Below, piece by piece: positions 8,675 to 17,561 of a DNA stretch of 64,000 bases (positions are counted from its first letter, which is position 1; each line of letters begins with the position of its first letter). The notes under the pieces are model-generated. The model did not search any database and was not told the DNA's origin. It worked only from the letters and a program-made list of their open reading frames with translations. Position numbers and translations under genes: made by a program. Source of the stretch: Micromonospora sp. WMMD882 (GTDB lineage: Bacteria; Actinomycetota; Actinomycetes; Mycobacteriales; Micromonosporaceae); assembly GCF_027497255.1 (NCBI RefSeq), contig NZ_CP114903.1, forward strand, positions 4,836,001 through 4,900,000. The letters are read 5' to 3'.

Positions 8675-8886
8675 GACAATTCACAGCGTAGTCAGGTCAA
8701 CCCTGCCAAGGTGTGTGTTTCGCAGTTTCCGCGTAGCATGTGCCGGGTTCGCCCCGTCGAAGATCCCGCACCCCCGACCCGACCGTATTTCGGTCATCCG
8801 GACGGCCCGATTTCCGCGCCGCCGCCACAGGTGGTTGACTCTGTCGGTCCGGGTGCGGATCGAGTCATATGGTGAGGAATCGACGC

Positions 8887-9600
8887 ATGGCAGAAATCAC
8901 TGGGGACCAGCGCGTGCAGTCCGAGGTGTTGGAGGGCCTGGCCACAGCCGTCAACCACCGTCGATGGTTCGTCGAGCTCGCCATCCCGTACCTCGGTGAC
9001 AACCCGATCGAGATCGGCAGCGGCCTGGGCGACTACGCCCTGGAGTGGGCGCCGCGCCTGCCCCGGTTCACCGCCACCGAAGCCGACCCGGACCGCCTGG
9101 TCGCGCTCAAGGAACGCCTGGCCGACCACCCGACCATCGAGGTCCGGGAGATGCTGCTGCCGCACGACGACCCGCGCGGCGACTACAGCGCGGCGGTGTC
9201 GTACAACGTCCTCGAACACATCGAGGAGGACGTGGAGGCGCTGCGCAGCATGCGTGACCTCGTCCGCCCCGGCGGGGCGGTGATCATCATCGTGCCGGCG
9301 TTCCAGTTCGCGATGAGCCCCGCCGACATCGCCACCGGCCACGTCCGCCGGTACACCCGGCGCACCCTCGGGGCCGCCATGAGCAGCGCCGGCCTCCGGG
9401 TGGAGCGAATCCAGTACGCCAACGCGCTCGGCCTGATCGGCTACTTCATGGCCACCAAGGTCTTCCGGCTGATGCCGAAGGAAGGCCCGATGGTCAAGGT
9501 CTACGACACCACCGTCCTGCCGCTGACCAAGGCCGCCGAGCAGCTCGTCAGGCCGCCGTTCGGCCAGTCGGTCTTCGCCGTCGCCCGCGTCCCGCACTGA
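8887..9600 (+). CDS. Class I SAM-dependent methyltransferase
   Basis: This 237-residue protein has a Rossmann methyltransferase fold. Motif I is 'NPIEIGSGLGDYAL', an acidic motif II follows ('TATEADPDRL'), motif IV is 'VSYNVLEHIEED', and the post-motif 'VRPGGAVIIIVPAF' is of the methyltransferase-11 type. A 'GHVRRYTRRTL' segment resembles methyltransferases found near polyprenyl-sugar glycosyltransferases, so a glycan or lipid substrate is possible (inference). GAGG about 9 nt upstream supports ATG 8887; an in-frame GTG lies at 8869. A hairpin at 9644 ends the unit. Confidence 0.85.
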   Translation: MAEITGDQRVQSEVLEGLATAVNHRRWFVELAIPYLGDNPIEIGSGLGDYALEWAPRLPRFTATEADPDRLVALKERLADHPTIEVREMLLPHDDPRGDYSAAVSYNVLEHIEEDVEALRSMRDLVRPGGAVIIIVPAFQFAMSPADIATGHVRRYTRRTLGAAMSSAGLRVERIQYANALGLIGYFMATKVFRLMPKEGPMVKVYDTTVLPLTKAAEQLVRPPFGQSVFAVARVPH

Positions 9601-9643
9601 CGGCGTCCGCACGCACGGCCCGGCGTCCCCGCGCTGACGGCCC

Positions 9644-9679
9644 GGCGGGCCGCGACCGTCCGTACGGTCACGGCCCGCC
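9644..9679. terminator. Bidirectional hairpin terminator
   Basis: A 16-bp stem with one mismatch and a CCGT loop sits between the stops of the convergent methyltransferase and PEBP genes. No T tract. Confidence 0.7.
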
Positions 9680-9685
9680 CGCCGG

Positions 9686-10219
9686 TCACTCCTTCACCTG
9701 GTACGTCGGGCGGATCACCGCCCGAGCCACCGTGTGGAAGGCCAGGTTGAACCCGACGTACGCCGGAGAGGCGTCCGGCGACACGTCCAGCTTCTCCACG
9801 TCCAGGGCGTGCACCGCGAAGACGTACCGGTGCGGGCGGTCGCCGGCCGGCGGCGCCGCCCCGCCGTACCCCTGCTGGCCGTAGTCGTTGCGGACGCTGA
9901 ACGCCCCGCCCAGCTCGCCCTCGGCGACGCCCCGGGGCAGCTCGGTCGTCGTGGCCGGCAGGTTCACCAGCACCCAGTGCCAGAACCCGCTGCCGGTCGG
10001 CGCGTCCGGGTCGAAGCAGGTGACCACGAAGCCCTTCGTCTCGGCGGGGAAGTCCGCCCAGGCGAGCTGCGGCGAGACGTTCTCACCGCCCACGCTGCCG
10101 TGCGCGTACGCGGCGTCCATCGGCTCGCCGTTGGCCACGTCCGCGCTGGTCAGGGTGAACGCCCCGACGGTCGGCAGCAGCTCGTACGGGTCCGGGGCGA
10201 TCGGTCGGTCCAGGCTCAT
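9686..10219 (-). CDS. YbhB/YbcL family Raf kinase inhibitor-like (PEBP) protein
   Basis: This 177-residue protein is of the phosphatidylethanolamine-binding protein fold. It has the ligand-pocket motifs 'PQLAWADFPAETKGFVVTCFDPDAP', 'FWHWVLVNLPA' and the late 'HRYVFAVHALDV'. Length and motif order match bacterial YbhB proteins, whose cellular role is mostly unknown. There is no signal peptide, so it is cytoplasmic. ATG 10219 is preceded by GAGAGGGA. It lies downstream of the catalase gene on the same strand but is separated from it by a strong hairpin, so it is probably a separate transcript. Confidence 0.9.
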   Translation of the reverse strand: MSLDRPIAPDPYELLPTVGAFTLTSADVANGEPMDAAYAHGSVGGENVSPQLAWADFPAETKGFVVTCFDPDAPTGSGFWHWVLVNLPATTTELPRGVAEGELGGAFSVRNDYGQQGYGGAAPPAGDRPHRYVFAVHALDVEKLDVSPDASPAYVGFNLAFHTVARAVIRPTYQVKE

Positions 10220-10350
10220 CGGTGATCCCTCTCACTGAAGTGGTCGTCCTGAGGGTGCTCGTCGCCCATCTTCCTACCCCGCCCCACCCTCCCCCGTGAC
10301 CGGTTGCCGTGGCGAAAACCGGCAGAGACTCAGTTGCGGCCGGCGGGCTG

Positions 10351-10392
10351 ACGGCCCGTACGACCTGGCGGCTGCCGGGTCGTACGGGCCGT
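10351..10392. terminator. Catalase gene terminator
   Basis: Perfect 15-bp arms (ACGGCCCGTACGACC and complement) with a 12-nt loop start 8 nt beyond the catalase stop codon on the minus strand. Confidence 0.8.
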
Positions 10393-10399
10393 GGGTGGG

Positions 10400-12661
10400 T
10401 CAGGCGACCGTGGCGGGGAACCGCTCCCACACCCGGTGCAGGGCCATCAGCCGGTGCACGGCGTCCAGGGTCTCCGGGCCGGAGTCGGCCGTGACGACGC
10501 CGGGCGAGCCGGCCACGCCGGTCTGGCGCAGCACGTCGACGCCGGCGCCCCACGCGCCGATCGCCTTGGCGTGCCGCCAGCACTCTTCCACCAGCAGCAG
10601 CACCCGCGGGTCGACGGTCACCGGGTCCGCCGCGCCCGCCTTGGCGTCCCGCGCCGGCAGCGCGTCCGGCGCCGGGGCCGGCGCGCCGGCCAGCAGGATC
10701 GCGTCGAACTCGACGGACCGGGCGGTGGCGAACGTCCGCTGTACGGGCAGGTGCCCGACGGTGCCGCCGTGCGCGGCGATCAGCAGCGGCACCATGCCGG
10801 CGCTGAACACCGCCCGCTGCACCTCACCGACCCCGTCGAGGTCGGAGTTGGCGTCGACGACGATGCCGACCATCCGACCGTCGCCCGGCCACTCCCGCCC
10901 GACCTGCGACAGCGCCGGGCTGGGGGTCACCTCGGCCAGCGGCACGGTGGGCTCCGGGGCGGGCAGGCCCAGCCCGGTGGCGACCTCCGCGCAGAGCAGC
11001 GGGTCGATGTTGGCGAGGCACTGGAGCTGCCGCTCCCTGATCGCCTGGTGGTAGCACTTGGCCAGCTCGAACGTGTACGCGCGGATGATGTGTTCCTTCT
11101 CCACCGGCGACATGCTCAGCCAGAACAGCCGGGTCTGGCTGTAGTGGTCCTCGAACGACGCCGGGTTGGCCCGGATCTTCGGGGCCTCGGTCACCGTCAC
11201 CGGCACGTCCACGAACGCGTGCTCGGCGTCCCCGGCCGGGAACGGGTTGCCGCCGTCGAGCGAGTTCGGCCGGTACGGCGCGACCCCGGCGTGCACGGCG
11301 TGCTGGTGGAAGCCGTCGCGCAGCATGTCGTTCACCGGGGCGTGCGGCCGGTTGATCGGGATCTGCGTGAAGTTCGGCCCGCCCAGCCGGGTGAGCTGCG
11401 TGTCCACGTACGAGAAGAGGCGGCCCTGCATCAGCGGGTCGTTGGTGACGTCGATGCCCGGCGGCAGGTGGCCGACGTGGAAGGCGACCTGCTCGACCTC
11501 GGCGAAGAAGTTCGTCGGCGTCCGGTTGAGCACCAGCCGCCCGATCGGCTGCACCGGGGCGAGCTCCTCCGGGACGATCTTCGTCGGGTCGAGCAGGTCG
11601 ATCCCGGCGAACGTCTCCTCCGGCGTGTCCGGGAAGACCTGGATGCCCAGCTCCCACTCCGGGTACGCGCCGGCCTCGATCGCGTCGTACAGGTCCCGCC
11701 GGTGGAAGTCCGGGTCGAGGCCGCCGAGCATCTGCGCCTCCTCCCAGGTCAGGGAGTGCACGCCCAGCTTGGGCTTCCAGTGGAACTTGACCAGCGCGGT
11801 CTCCCCGGCGGCGTTGACCAGCCGGAAGGTGTGCACGCCGAAGCCTTCCATCGTCCGGTACGAACGCGGGATGCCCCGGTCGGACATGTTCCAGATGGTG
11901 TGGTGCTGCGCCTCGGTGTGCAGCGAGACGAAGTCCCAGAACGTGTCGTGCGCGCTCTGCGCCTGCGGGATCTCCCGGTCCGGGTGTGGCTTGCCGGCGT
12001 GGATCACGTCGGGGAACTTGATCGCGTCCTGGATGAAGAACACTGGGATGTTGTTGGCGACCAGGTCGAACGTGCCCTCGTCGGTGTAGAACTTCGTGGC
12101 GAACCCACGGGTGTCCCGGACGGTGTCGGCCGACCCGCGCGAGCCGAGCACGGTGGAGAAGCGGACGAAGACCGGGGTCTCCTTCCCCTTCGCCAGGAAC
12201 CCGGCCCGGGTCACGCCCTCGGCGGTGCCGTAGCCGGTGAACACCCCGTGCGCCCCGGCGCCCCGGGCGTGCACCACCCGCTCCGGGATCCGCTCGTGGT
12301 CGAAGTGGGTGATCTTCTCGCGGAAGTGATGGTCCTGGAGCAGGATCGGGCCACGTGGCCCGGCCTTGAGCGAGTGGTCGGTGTCCCGCAGCCGCGCGCC
12401 GTTCGCGGTGGTCAGGTACGCGCCCTGCTGACCGTTCGCGGTGGTCGGCGCGCCGGTCTTCGCCCCGGTCGGCGTACGGGTCTCCGGCGCCCCCTGCTCC
12501 TTCTTCGGCGGCAGCGGGTCGTGCGGCGTCGTCGGCTCCTCCAGTGACGGTGGCGCGCTGCCGGGAGCGCCGGGAGCGTCCGGGGCCAGGGCGTCGGCCA
12601 CCTTCCCGGCCGCGTTCTCCACGACGTTCTTCACGGCTTGGACGGGCTTGCTGGATTCCAT
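10400..12661 (-). CDS. katE: Large-subunit (HPII-type) catalase
   Basis: This 753-residue monofunctional haem catalase is of the large clade II class: a non-conserved N-terminal arm (1-75), the catalase core (about 80-560) and a C-terminal flavodoxin-like domain (about 595-753). It dismutates H2O2 to water and oxygen in the cytoplasm. The distal His is H131 ('RVVHARG'), the distal Asn is N203 ('DLVANNIPVFF'), and the proximal Tyr is in 'RLFSYVDTQLTRLG'. 'MLRDGFHQHAVHAG' follows the core. GGAGGGG about 10 nt upstream supports ATG 12661. Length and domain order match E. coli HPII, so the gene appears intact. No Fur/CatR-type site was recognised upstream; that 450-bp region instead holds repeats. 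Confidence 0.95.
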   Translation of the reverse strand: MESSKPVQAVKNVVENAAGKVADALAPDAPGAPGSAPPSLEEPTTPHDPLPPKKEQGAPETRTPTGAKTGAPTTANGQQGAYLTTANGARLRDTDHSLKAGPRGPILLQDHHFREKITHFDHERIPERVVHARGAGAHGVFTGYGTAEGVTRAGFLAKGKETPVFVRFSTVLGSRGSADTVRDTRGFATKFYTDEGTFDLVANNIPVFFIQDAIKFPDVIHAGKPHPDREIPQAQSAHDTFWDFVSLHTEAQHHTIWNMSDRGIPRSYRTMEGFGVHTFRLVNAAGETALVKFHWKPKLGVHSLTWEEAQMLGGLDPDFHRRDLYDAIEAGAYPEWELGIQVFPDTPEETFAGIDLLDPTKIVPEELAPVQPIGRLVLNRTPTNFFAEVEQVAFHVGHLPPGIDVTNDPLMQGRLFSYVDTQLTRLGGPNFTQIPINRPHAPVNDMLRDGFHQHAVHAGVAPYRPNSLDGGNPFPAGDAEHAFVDVPVTVTEAPKIRANPASFEDHYSQTRLFWLSMSPVEKEHIIRAYTFELAKCYHQAIRERQLQCLANIDPLLCAEVATGLGLPAPEPTVPLAEVTPSPALSQVGREWPGDGRMVGIVVDANSDLDGVGEVQRAVFSAGMVPLLIAAHGGTVGHLPVQRTFATARSVEFDAILLAGAPAPAPDALPARDAKAGAADPVTVDPRVLLLVEECWRHAKAIGAWGAGVDVLRQTGVAGSPGVVTADSGPETLDAVHRLMALHRVWERFPATVA

Positions 12662-12878
12662 CTGTGCGGATCCCCTCCACGGAGCTGGCGATGAACGGGC
12701 TTCTCGGCCGTACCCTCGGGCGGCCGGGCAAAACGGATCAGTCGCCCGCAGCTGGGCGATCACTCCGACCCGGGCCACCCGCTCGTCGCGCCCGGCCGCT
12801 GCTCGACGCCCCGCCGCCGGCCGCGCATCGGGCGGCGGTCGGGCGCGTCGGCGGCGGAAAGAACAGTGGTATGTGGGC

Positions 12879-12906
12879 CCTTTGGAGCTGCCCCAGATAT
12901 GGGGCA
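12879..12906. repeat. Dispersed hairpin element, copy 1
   Basis: CCTTTGGAGC followed by TGCCCCA-GATA-TGGGGCA. The same 28-bp element, differing at two loop positions, occurs at 47807 and 55841. Here it lies 218 bp upstream of the catalase start. The stretch 12662-13116 holds only this element, the 27-bp repeats and no supported gene. Confidence 0.8.
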
Positions 12907-12950
12907 GCGAGCCCGGGGTTGAGCCGCCTACTGAGCCAGGGGGCCCTTGA

Positions 12951-13031
12951 GTCGGGCCCTTGAGCTGGGGGCCCTGAGTCGGGCCCTTGAGCTGGGGGCC
13001 CTGAGTCGGGCCCTTGAGCTGGGGGCCCTGA
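12951..13031. repeat. Three perfect tandem 27-bp repeats
   Basis: The unit begins GTCGGGCCCTTGAGC and ends GGGGCCCTGA; each unit carries two GGGCCC palindromes. It is directly repeated three times with partial units on both sides. An open frame (9-residue repeat SRALELGAL) crosses it, but it has no ribosome site and no wider coding signal. Confidence 0.9.
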
Positions 13032-13116
13032 GCCGGGTCAGCAGGGTGGAGTGGGCGGGGCCGGTGCGGGGCGAGGGCTGGGGGTGTCGGGGTGGGCGGG
13101 AATCGGCGCGGGCGGG

Positions 13117-13530
13117 TCAGGCGCCTTCTCGGTGGGGAGGTGCTGGGAACGGGGCCTGGTGGGGCGGGGCCTCGTGGCTGGAGTCGGGCGGATCGGTGCC
13201 GGGCGGAGTGGAATCGGCGTTAGCGTTTCGGCGTGACCGGTCCACGTCCAGGACCAGGTGGCGGGATGTGGCCGAGCGGATCCAGCCCAGGAAGCGGCGG
13301 TACAACTCGGCCACGTCCGGCCCGGGCGCCGGGTTGAGCGCGGCCTTGTCGTCGTACGCCCGGTCCATCAGGACGGCCAGGTAGACCGCGAGGGAGACGC
13401 GGTCCTGCCCGAAGCGGGCGACCAGGGCGAGGCGGGCGGGCGCGCACGGCCACTCCGCCCCGCACGCCCGGCACAACCAGAGCGGACGCATCGCCTCGTG
13501 CCGCCGAGGCACCGCACTACGGAGAACCAT
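13117..13530 (-). CDS. Small hypothetical protein with N-terminal Cys motif
   Basis: A 137-residue protein. Near the N-terminus it has 'WLCRACGAEWPCAPA' (Cys-x2-Cys-x5-Cys), which may bind a metal. A helical segment follows ('ALVARFGQDRVSLAVYLAVLMDRAYDDKAAL', 'PDVAELYRRFLGWIR'), then a Pro/Ser-rich tail. I have seen this type only in Micromonospora-like genomes and know no function; a 'flavin reductase' label sometimes given to it is not supported by any flavin-binding motif. The start at 13530 is tentative; ATG 13491 begins right at the conserved part. It is divergent from the small HTH gene at 13634. Confidence 0.6.
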   Translation of the reverse strand: MVLRSAVPRRHEAMRPLWLCRACGAEWPCAPARLALVARFGQDRVSLAVYLAVLMDRAYDDKAALNPAPGPDVAELYRRFLGWIRSATSRHLVLDVDRSRRNANADSTPPGTDPPDSSHEAPPHQAPFPAPPHREGA

Positions 13531-13542
13531 GACCCCATGGTG

Positions 13543-13630
13543 ACGGTAACCGTAGTCTACCGTCAACGGTCGAGACTCTAGTTTTACGACGTTGTTTCTC
13601 GCGTAGCACGTGCCGTTGCCTACCGTCAAC
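13543..13630. promoter_or_regulatory. Operator-like repeats between divergent genes
   Basis: The intergenic region holds the dyad ACGGT-A-ACCGT (13543-13553) and an 11-bp direct repeat, CTACCGTCAAC, at 13557-13567 and 13620-13630. The second copy ends 3 nt before the ATG of the small HTH protein, suggesting autoregulation. Confidence 0.5.
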
Positions 13631-13633
13631 AAC

Positions 13634-13825
13634 ATGGACCTGGTGGGCGTGGCGGAGATCCGGATGATGCTCGGCGGCATCTCGCGGCAACGTGCCAACG
13701 TGATCACCAATACGAAGGGGTTTCCGGATCCGGTTGCTCGGCTCGTGATGGGCAAGGTGTGGCGGCGGCGGGACGTGGAGCGGTGGATCGCCGAGCACCG
13801 GCCGACCAGGGCCGACCAGGACTGA
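13634..13825 (+). CDS. Small excisionase/MerR-like winged-helix DNA-binding protein
   Basis: This 63-residue protein, '[27 protein letters not shown]...', has the winged HTH of AlpA/excisionase-type factors: a recognition segment (ISRQRANVI), the turn [10 protein letters not shown] and a C-terminal '[13 protein letters not shown]'. Such proteins regulate excision or small operons. No phage or integrase gene is nearby, so a local transcription role is more likely. ATG 13634 starts the conserved region; GTG 13610 is an upstream alternative. The sigma-factor gene starts 1 nt after its stop, suggesting co-transcription. Operator-like repeats lie immediately upstream. Confidence 0.7.
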   Translation: MDLVGVAEIRMMLGGISRQRANVITNTKGFPDPVARLVMGKVWRRRDVERWIAEHRPTRADQD

Positions 13826-13826
13826 C

Positions 13827-14999
13827 GTGACCAGCTCCGCCGAGAGCCGGACGGGCGGAGCCGACTCCGCAGCCCAGCTACCGACAGCGGAGCCGTCGCC
13901 TGTGGAGCAGCAGGCGCCGACGGCGGCAGATCTGTTGGCGGCGGAGTTGGTGGCGGCGGATCGGTCACCTACGGCGGCGGAGTTGGTGGCGGCGGCGCGG
14001 GCGGGGGACGGGGACGCCTTCGGGCGGCTGGTCGGGCCGCTGCGGGACGAGTTGCGCGCGCACTGCTACCGGCTGCTCGGGTCGGCGCACGACGCGGAGG
14101 ACGCCGTCCAGGACACCCTCGACCGGGCCTGGCGGAGCCTGGCACGCTTCGAGGACCACGGTTCGATCCGGCCGTGGCTCTACAGGATCGCCACGAACCG
14201 CTCACTCACCATGATCGAACGGCGGGGGCGGCGTGAGCTGCCCACCGACCTGAGTCCGGCAGCCGCGCCACCGATCGAGGTGACGTGGCTCGGACCGTAC
14301 CCGGACGGGTTGATGGGGTGGACCGCGCAGCTCGACCCGGCGGTGCGGGTCGTGGCGCGGGAGAGCGTGGAGCTGGCGTTCGTCGCCGCGCTGCAACACC
14401 TTACGGCCCGGCAGCGGGCCGTTCTGCTGCTCCGCGACGTTCTCGGCTACTCGGCCAGCGAGACCGCCGGCCTGCTGGACGCCGGCGTCGCGGCGGTCGA
14501 CAGCGCCCTGCGGCGGGCCCGCCGGCTGCTCGCCGACCGCCTCCCGGAGACCAGCCAGCACCGTACGCTCGACACGCTGGGCGGCGCCGAGCGGCGGAAG
14601 CTGGCCCGGCGGTACGCGACCGCGTGGGAGTCCGGCGACGTCGACGCCCTGGTGGCGATGCTGACCGAGGACGCCCGTTACTCGATGCCGCCGCTGAGAG
14701 CGTGGTACGCCGGTCAGGCCGCGATCCGGGGGTTCCTGGTCGACGCGGTGTCGGGGCGACGCTGGCGTTTCCTGCCGGCGCGGGCGAACGGGCAGCTCGC
14801 GTTCGGCACGTACCTGTGGGACGACGAGCGGCGCGCGTACGTACCGGCGGGTCTGGACCTGCTGGTGCTGCGCGGCCGGCGGATCGCCGAGGTGGTCTCG
14901 TTCCTGGACGCTGATTTTCCGCTCTTCGGTCTGCCCGCCGTGCTGACCGACCATGCCGCGCGCGACGATTTTCACGTCCCGCCGGGGTTGTACGTCTGA
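13827..14999 (+). CDS. ECF RNA polymerase sigma factor with C-terminal SnoaL-like domain
   Basis: This 390-residue sigma-70 family factor has region 2 at about 70-135 ('[25 protein letters not shown]', '[10 protein letters not shown]'), region 4 at about 190-245 ('[26 protein letters not shown]', '[12 protein letters not shown]') and a C-terminal NTF2/SnoaL-like domain (about 265-385). This layout is typical of SigG/SigJ-like ECF groups, in which the C-terminal domain controls activity instead of an anti-sigma factor. No anti-sigma gene is adjacent, consistent with this. The N-terminal ~55 residues are low-complexity Ala/Glu/Pro. The GTG start directly follows the HTH gene. Another two-domain NTF2 protein is encoded 32 nt downstream. 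Confidence 0.9.
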   Translation: MTSSAESRTGGADSAAQLPTAEPSPVEQQAPTAADLLAAELVAADRSPTAAELVAAARAGDGDAFGRLVGPLRDELRAHCYRLLGSAHDAEDAVQDTLDRAWRSLARFEDHGSIRPWLYRIATNRSLTMIERRGRRELPTDLSPAAAPPIEVTWLGPYPDGLMGWTAQLDPAVRVVARESVELAFVAALQHLTARQRAVLLLRDVLGYSASETAGLLDAGVAAVDSALRRARRLLADRLPETSQHRTLDTLGGAERRKLARRYATAWESGDVDALVAMLTEDARYSMPPLRAWYAGQAAIRGFLVDAVSGRRWRFLPARANGQLAFGTYLWDDERRAYVPAGLDLLVLRGRRIAEVVSFLDADFPLFGLPAVLTDHAARDDFHVPPGLYV

Positions 15000-15031
15000 C
15001 GGACGCGCCGACCCCGGAGGGACGACCCATC

Positions 15032-15901
15032 ATGACCAGCAACGAGGAACAGATCCGCGCCCTGATCGAGCGTTGGGCCGAGGCGGTGCGCCGGGGCGAC
15101 CTGCCCGCGGTGCTCGCCGACCACGCCGACGACATCGTCATGTACGACGTGCCGCCGCCGTACGCGGGTGTGCGGGGCCTCGACGCGTACCGGGAGACCT
15201 GGCCGCCGTTCTTCGAGTGGCAGCGACAGGGCGCGTCGTTCGAGATCGAGTCGCTGGACGTGACCGCCGGTGACGACGTCGCGTTCGCGTACGCGCTGCT
15301 GCGCTGCGGCACCGCGACGGACTTCGCCGACGATCCGGACCACCGGCTGCGGCTGACGCTCGGCCTGCGCCGGGACGGTGGCCGGTGGGTCGTCACCCAC
15401 GAACACCACTCGTTCCCGTACGTCGCCGGCCCCGCCCCGACCGCCGATTCCGAGCGGGAGCTGCGGGAGCTGCACCGGCGGTGGTTCGACAGCACCGCCG
15501 CGAAGGACCTCGACGGACTGATGGCCCCGATCGCCGACGACATCGTCTCGTACGAGCACGAGCAGCCCCTCCAGTACGTCGGGGTCGACGCCGTGCGGGA
15601 GGTCTGCCAGGCGGGCCTCGACGCCTCCGGTGCCGGCACCGTCACCTGGCAGGTGCCCGACCTGACGATCCTGGTCGGTGACGATCTCGCCGTGGCGTGG
15701 GGCCTCAACCACATCCGGGTGAGCCCCGCCGACGGCGGGACGTTCGAGGCGTGGTCCCGGGGGACGCGGGTCTTCCAGCGCCGCGACGGCCAGTGGCTGA
15801 TGACCCACCAGCACCTTTCCCACCCGTACGACCCGGCGACCGGCACGGCCGTCACCGACCTGCGACCCGACCCGGCCGAGCGTCCGCGACCGGAACGCTG
15901 A
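15032..15901 (+). CDS. Tandem NTF2/SnoaL-like domain protein
   Basis: This 289-residue cytoplasmic protein is made of two related SnoaL-like (NTF2-fold) domains, about 1-135 and 145-275. Each starts with a helix ('EEQIRALIERWAEAVRRGD', 'RELRELHRRWFDSTAAKD'), carries a D-D-I-V strand ('HADDIVMYDVPPPYAGVRG', 'IADDIVSYEHEQPLQYVGV') and ends in 'THEHHSFPY' or 'THQHLSHPY'. The duplicated His-rich ends suggest a metal or substrate pocket. Function is unknown; annotation pipelines often call such proteins SgcJ/EcaC-like. GGAGGG about 10 nt before ATG 15032 supports the start. It is probably in the sigma-factor operon and a possible target of it. Confidence 0.8.
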   Translation: MTSNEEQIRALIERWAEAVRRGDLPAVLADHADDIVMYDVPPPYAGVRGLDAYRETWPPFFEWQRQGASFEIESLDVTAGDDVAFAYALLRCGTATDFADDPDHRLRLTLGLRRDGGRWVVTHEHHSFPYVAGPAPTADSERELRELHRRWFDSTAAKDLDGLMAPIADDIVSYEHEQPLQYVGVDAVREVCQAGLDASGAGTVTWQVPDLTILVGDDLAVAWGLNHIRVSPADGGTFEAWSRGTRVFQRRDGQWLMTHQHLSHPYDPATGTAVTDLRPDPAERPRPER

Positions 15902-15929
15902 CGGCAGCGCTGCCGTTACCATCGTCGGC

Positions 15930-16664
15930 GTGGCGACGAGGCTGGTGCAGGTCAACATGAAGGCCCGGGACGACTCCGGGCTGGGCGTCTTCTGGGCGGA
16001 AGTGCTCGGCTGGGAAATCTCCAGCGAGGAACCGGGCGTGACCAACCTCGAACCGGAGGGCTACGTCTACCCCGACCCCGTCGCCGTCTGCGTCGACATC
16101 GTGGTGTCCACGGAACCCAAGACGGTGAAGAACCGGGTGCACCTTGACCTCGCCACTACCTCGACGGCCCACCAGGCGGCGACCGTCAGCCGCCTGAGGG
16201 ATCTCGGCGCGACCCCCGCTGACGTGGGCCAGGGCGACGTCCCGTGGACGGTCCTGGCCGATCCGGAGGGCAACGAGTTCTGCGTGCTGGAGCCCCGGCC
16301 CCGCTACCGGGACACCGGGCCGATCGCCGCGGTGGTGGTCGACTGCGTGGACACCCGGGTCATGGCTGACTTCTGGGGCAGCGCAACGGACTGGACCGTG
16401 CACGAGGTGACCGACCACAGCGCGGTGCTGCGTTCCGCCAAGGGCGTCGGCCCGTACCTGGAGTTCGTCCGTTCGCCCGACGCGAAGACCGGATGGAACC
16501 GCGTCCACCTCGACGTCCGCCCGTACCCGGGTGACGACCTGGAAGCCGAGGCGGCCCGGCTGCGGGCGCTCGGCGCGACCGCCGTCGACCTGGACAGCGA
16601 CGTCCCCTGGCGGGTCTTCGCCGACCCGGAAGGCAACGAGTTCTGCCTCCTCACCCCGGGCTGA
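15930..16664 (+). CDS. Two-domain VOC (glyoxalase-like) protein
   Basis: This 244-residue protein contains two glyoxalase-like VOC domains (about 1-120 and 128-244), each ending in the same 'VPWTVLADPEGNEFCVL' / 'VPWRVFADPEGNEFCLL' signature. The fold is used by lyases, dioxygenases and antibiotic-binding proteins; the substrate cannot be told. The repeated ends show an internal duplication. GTG 15930 has no ribosome site, but TACCAT (15917-15922) lies 7 nt upstream, as expected for a leaderless transcript. A 16-bp palindrome, ACGGCAGC-GCTGCCGT (15901-15916), abuts this -10 box and overlaps the stop of the upstream gene. Confidence 0.8.
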   Translation: MATRLVQVNMKARDDSGLGVFWAEVLGWEISSEEPGVTNLEPEGYVYPDPVAVCVDIVVSTEPKTVKNRVHLDLATTSTAHQAATVSRLRDLGATPADVGQGDVPWTVLADPEGNEFCVLEPRPRYRDTGPIAAVVVDCVDTRVMADFWGSATDWTVHEVTDHSAVLRSAKGVGPYLEFVRSPDAKTGWNRVHLDVRPYPGDDLEAEAARLRALGATAVDLDSDVPWRVFADPEGNEFCLLTPG

Positions 16665-16719
16665 TCCACGCCCTCGGGCCCGGTGCACCGGAGAGAGCCG
16701 GCGCGCCGCGGCTGACGCC

Positions 16720-17070
16720 TCAGAATTCGCTCACCCGCGGTGGCTCAGGCGAGCCGATGCCGTACGCCTCGGAACCGACCAGATGCATGAATTCGGCCTC
16801 CGGGCCGGAGTAGTTGATCTCCGGCGGCACCGGCATCCGTCCGCTGACCAGCGTGTGACCGGCTGCGACCAGAGCGCCCAGGCCGAGCGCCGTGTACAGC
16901 CCGCCGCTGACGAGCCGAAGGGTAATGGTCCCGTCGCCCCAGCCCCGTACGGTGATCACCCCGGCCAGGGTCAGCACGCCGGCCACGGTGATTCCGGCGA
17001 AGAACAACGCCGCCAGCGCTGTCTGCACTCGGTCGCCCCGGCTCATCGGGCGGGTCGTCTTCCGCTCCAT
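16720..17070 (-). CDS. Small two-helix membrane protein, unknown function
   Basis: This 116-residue protein has two transmembrane segments (about 15-40 'VQTALAALFFAGITVAGVLTL' region and 52-72 'LRLVSGGLYTALGLGALVAA') and a hydrophilic C-terminus containing 'INYSGPEAEFMHLVGSEAYG'. I do not recognise a family. ATG 17070 has no strong ribosome site. It lies just outside the genomic island that begins at 17152 and is convergent with the VOC gene. Confidence 0.65.
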   Translation of the reverse strand: MERKTTRPMSRGDRVQTALAALFFAGITVAGVLTLAGVITVRGWGDGTITLRLVSGGLYTALGLGALVAAGHTLVSGRMPVPPEINYSGPEAEFMHLVGSEAYGIGSPEPPRVSEF

Positions 17071-17151
17071 GCCACCGAGGTTAGGTGCCGCGACCGTACG
17101 GCGGTGCGGGGTCGTGCCGGGTTGGGCAGATGGCGCAGGAGAATAGGAGAA

Positions 17152-17211
17152 GCGGAGGGTGTGGGATTCGAACCCACGAAGACATCGCTGCCTTACCGGT
17201 TTTCAAGACCA
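17152..17211. repeat. attL-like tRNA-Ser 3' fragment
   Basis: Sixty bases identical to 24223-24282, covering the T-arm, variable arm and anticodon region of tRNA-Ser(UGA). The sequence then diverges (AAGCATCTCTT), so no functional tRNA can form. It marks the left junction of the island. Confidence 0.92.
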
Positions 17212-17561
17212 AGCATCTCTTAACCCTGACCTGCGGCTATGCACATCCTCGTCCACCAGACGACACGGTGCGGCACGCGAAACTCAAGCCACATCGCTTG
17301 GCCGCGCCGGTCGCCGCCCTGAGGTAGACGCACAGGAGAGGCTGCAAACTGGTTGTGGACCCCATCTTGGACCTATCCAATTGTAAGATCTTGGACAGTT
17401 TGAGCGCGGCGACTGCTGTTACGTGCGGCAGAGCCGGTCACTACGCCTAGATTTGTCCTACCTTGCCCTTGGGGCGCGACCGCCTTACGGACCGAGAGGC
17501 CCGACTAGTAGGGCATGCAAAAAAGTCAAGAGTCCCTTCTGTGTTTGCCATATGACAAAGT
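17212..17561. other. Gene-free left end of the island
   Basis: About 350 bp of mixed composition without a convincing gene on either strand. The GC drops towards the right. The stretch 17360-17400 (GGACC..TCCAATTGTAAGATCTTGGACAG) carries short TTGGAC repeats that could be regulatory. An integrase would be expected near here, but no coding remnant could be read. Confidence 0.4.

Noticed and set aside
12951..13031. CRISPR array
   Set aside because: Units are contiguous with no spacers and no cas genes are present; the same holds for the 63351 repeats.
12947..13384. Open frame across the 27-bp repeats (SRALELGAL repeats)
   Set aside because: The protein repeat is only the translation of slippage DNA; no ribosome site, no conserved domain, opposite to a better-supported gene.
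16680..16694. CCGGTGCACCGG palindrome as operator
   Set aside because: Lies between convergent stops in GC-rich DNA where such 12-mers are expected; no gene start nearby.
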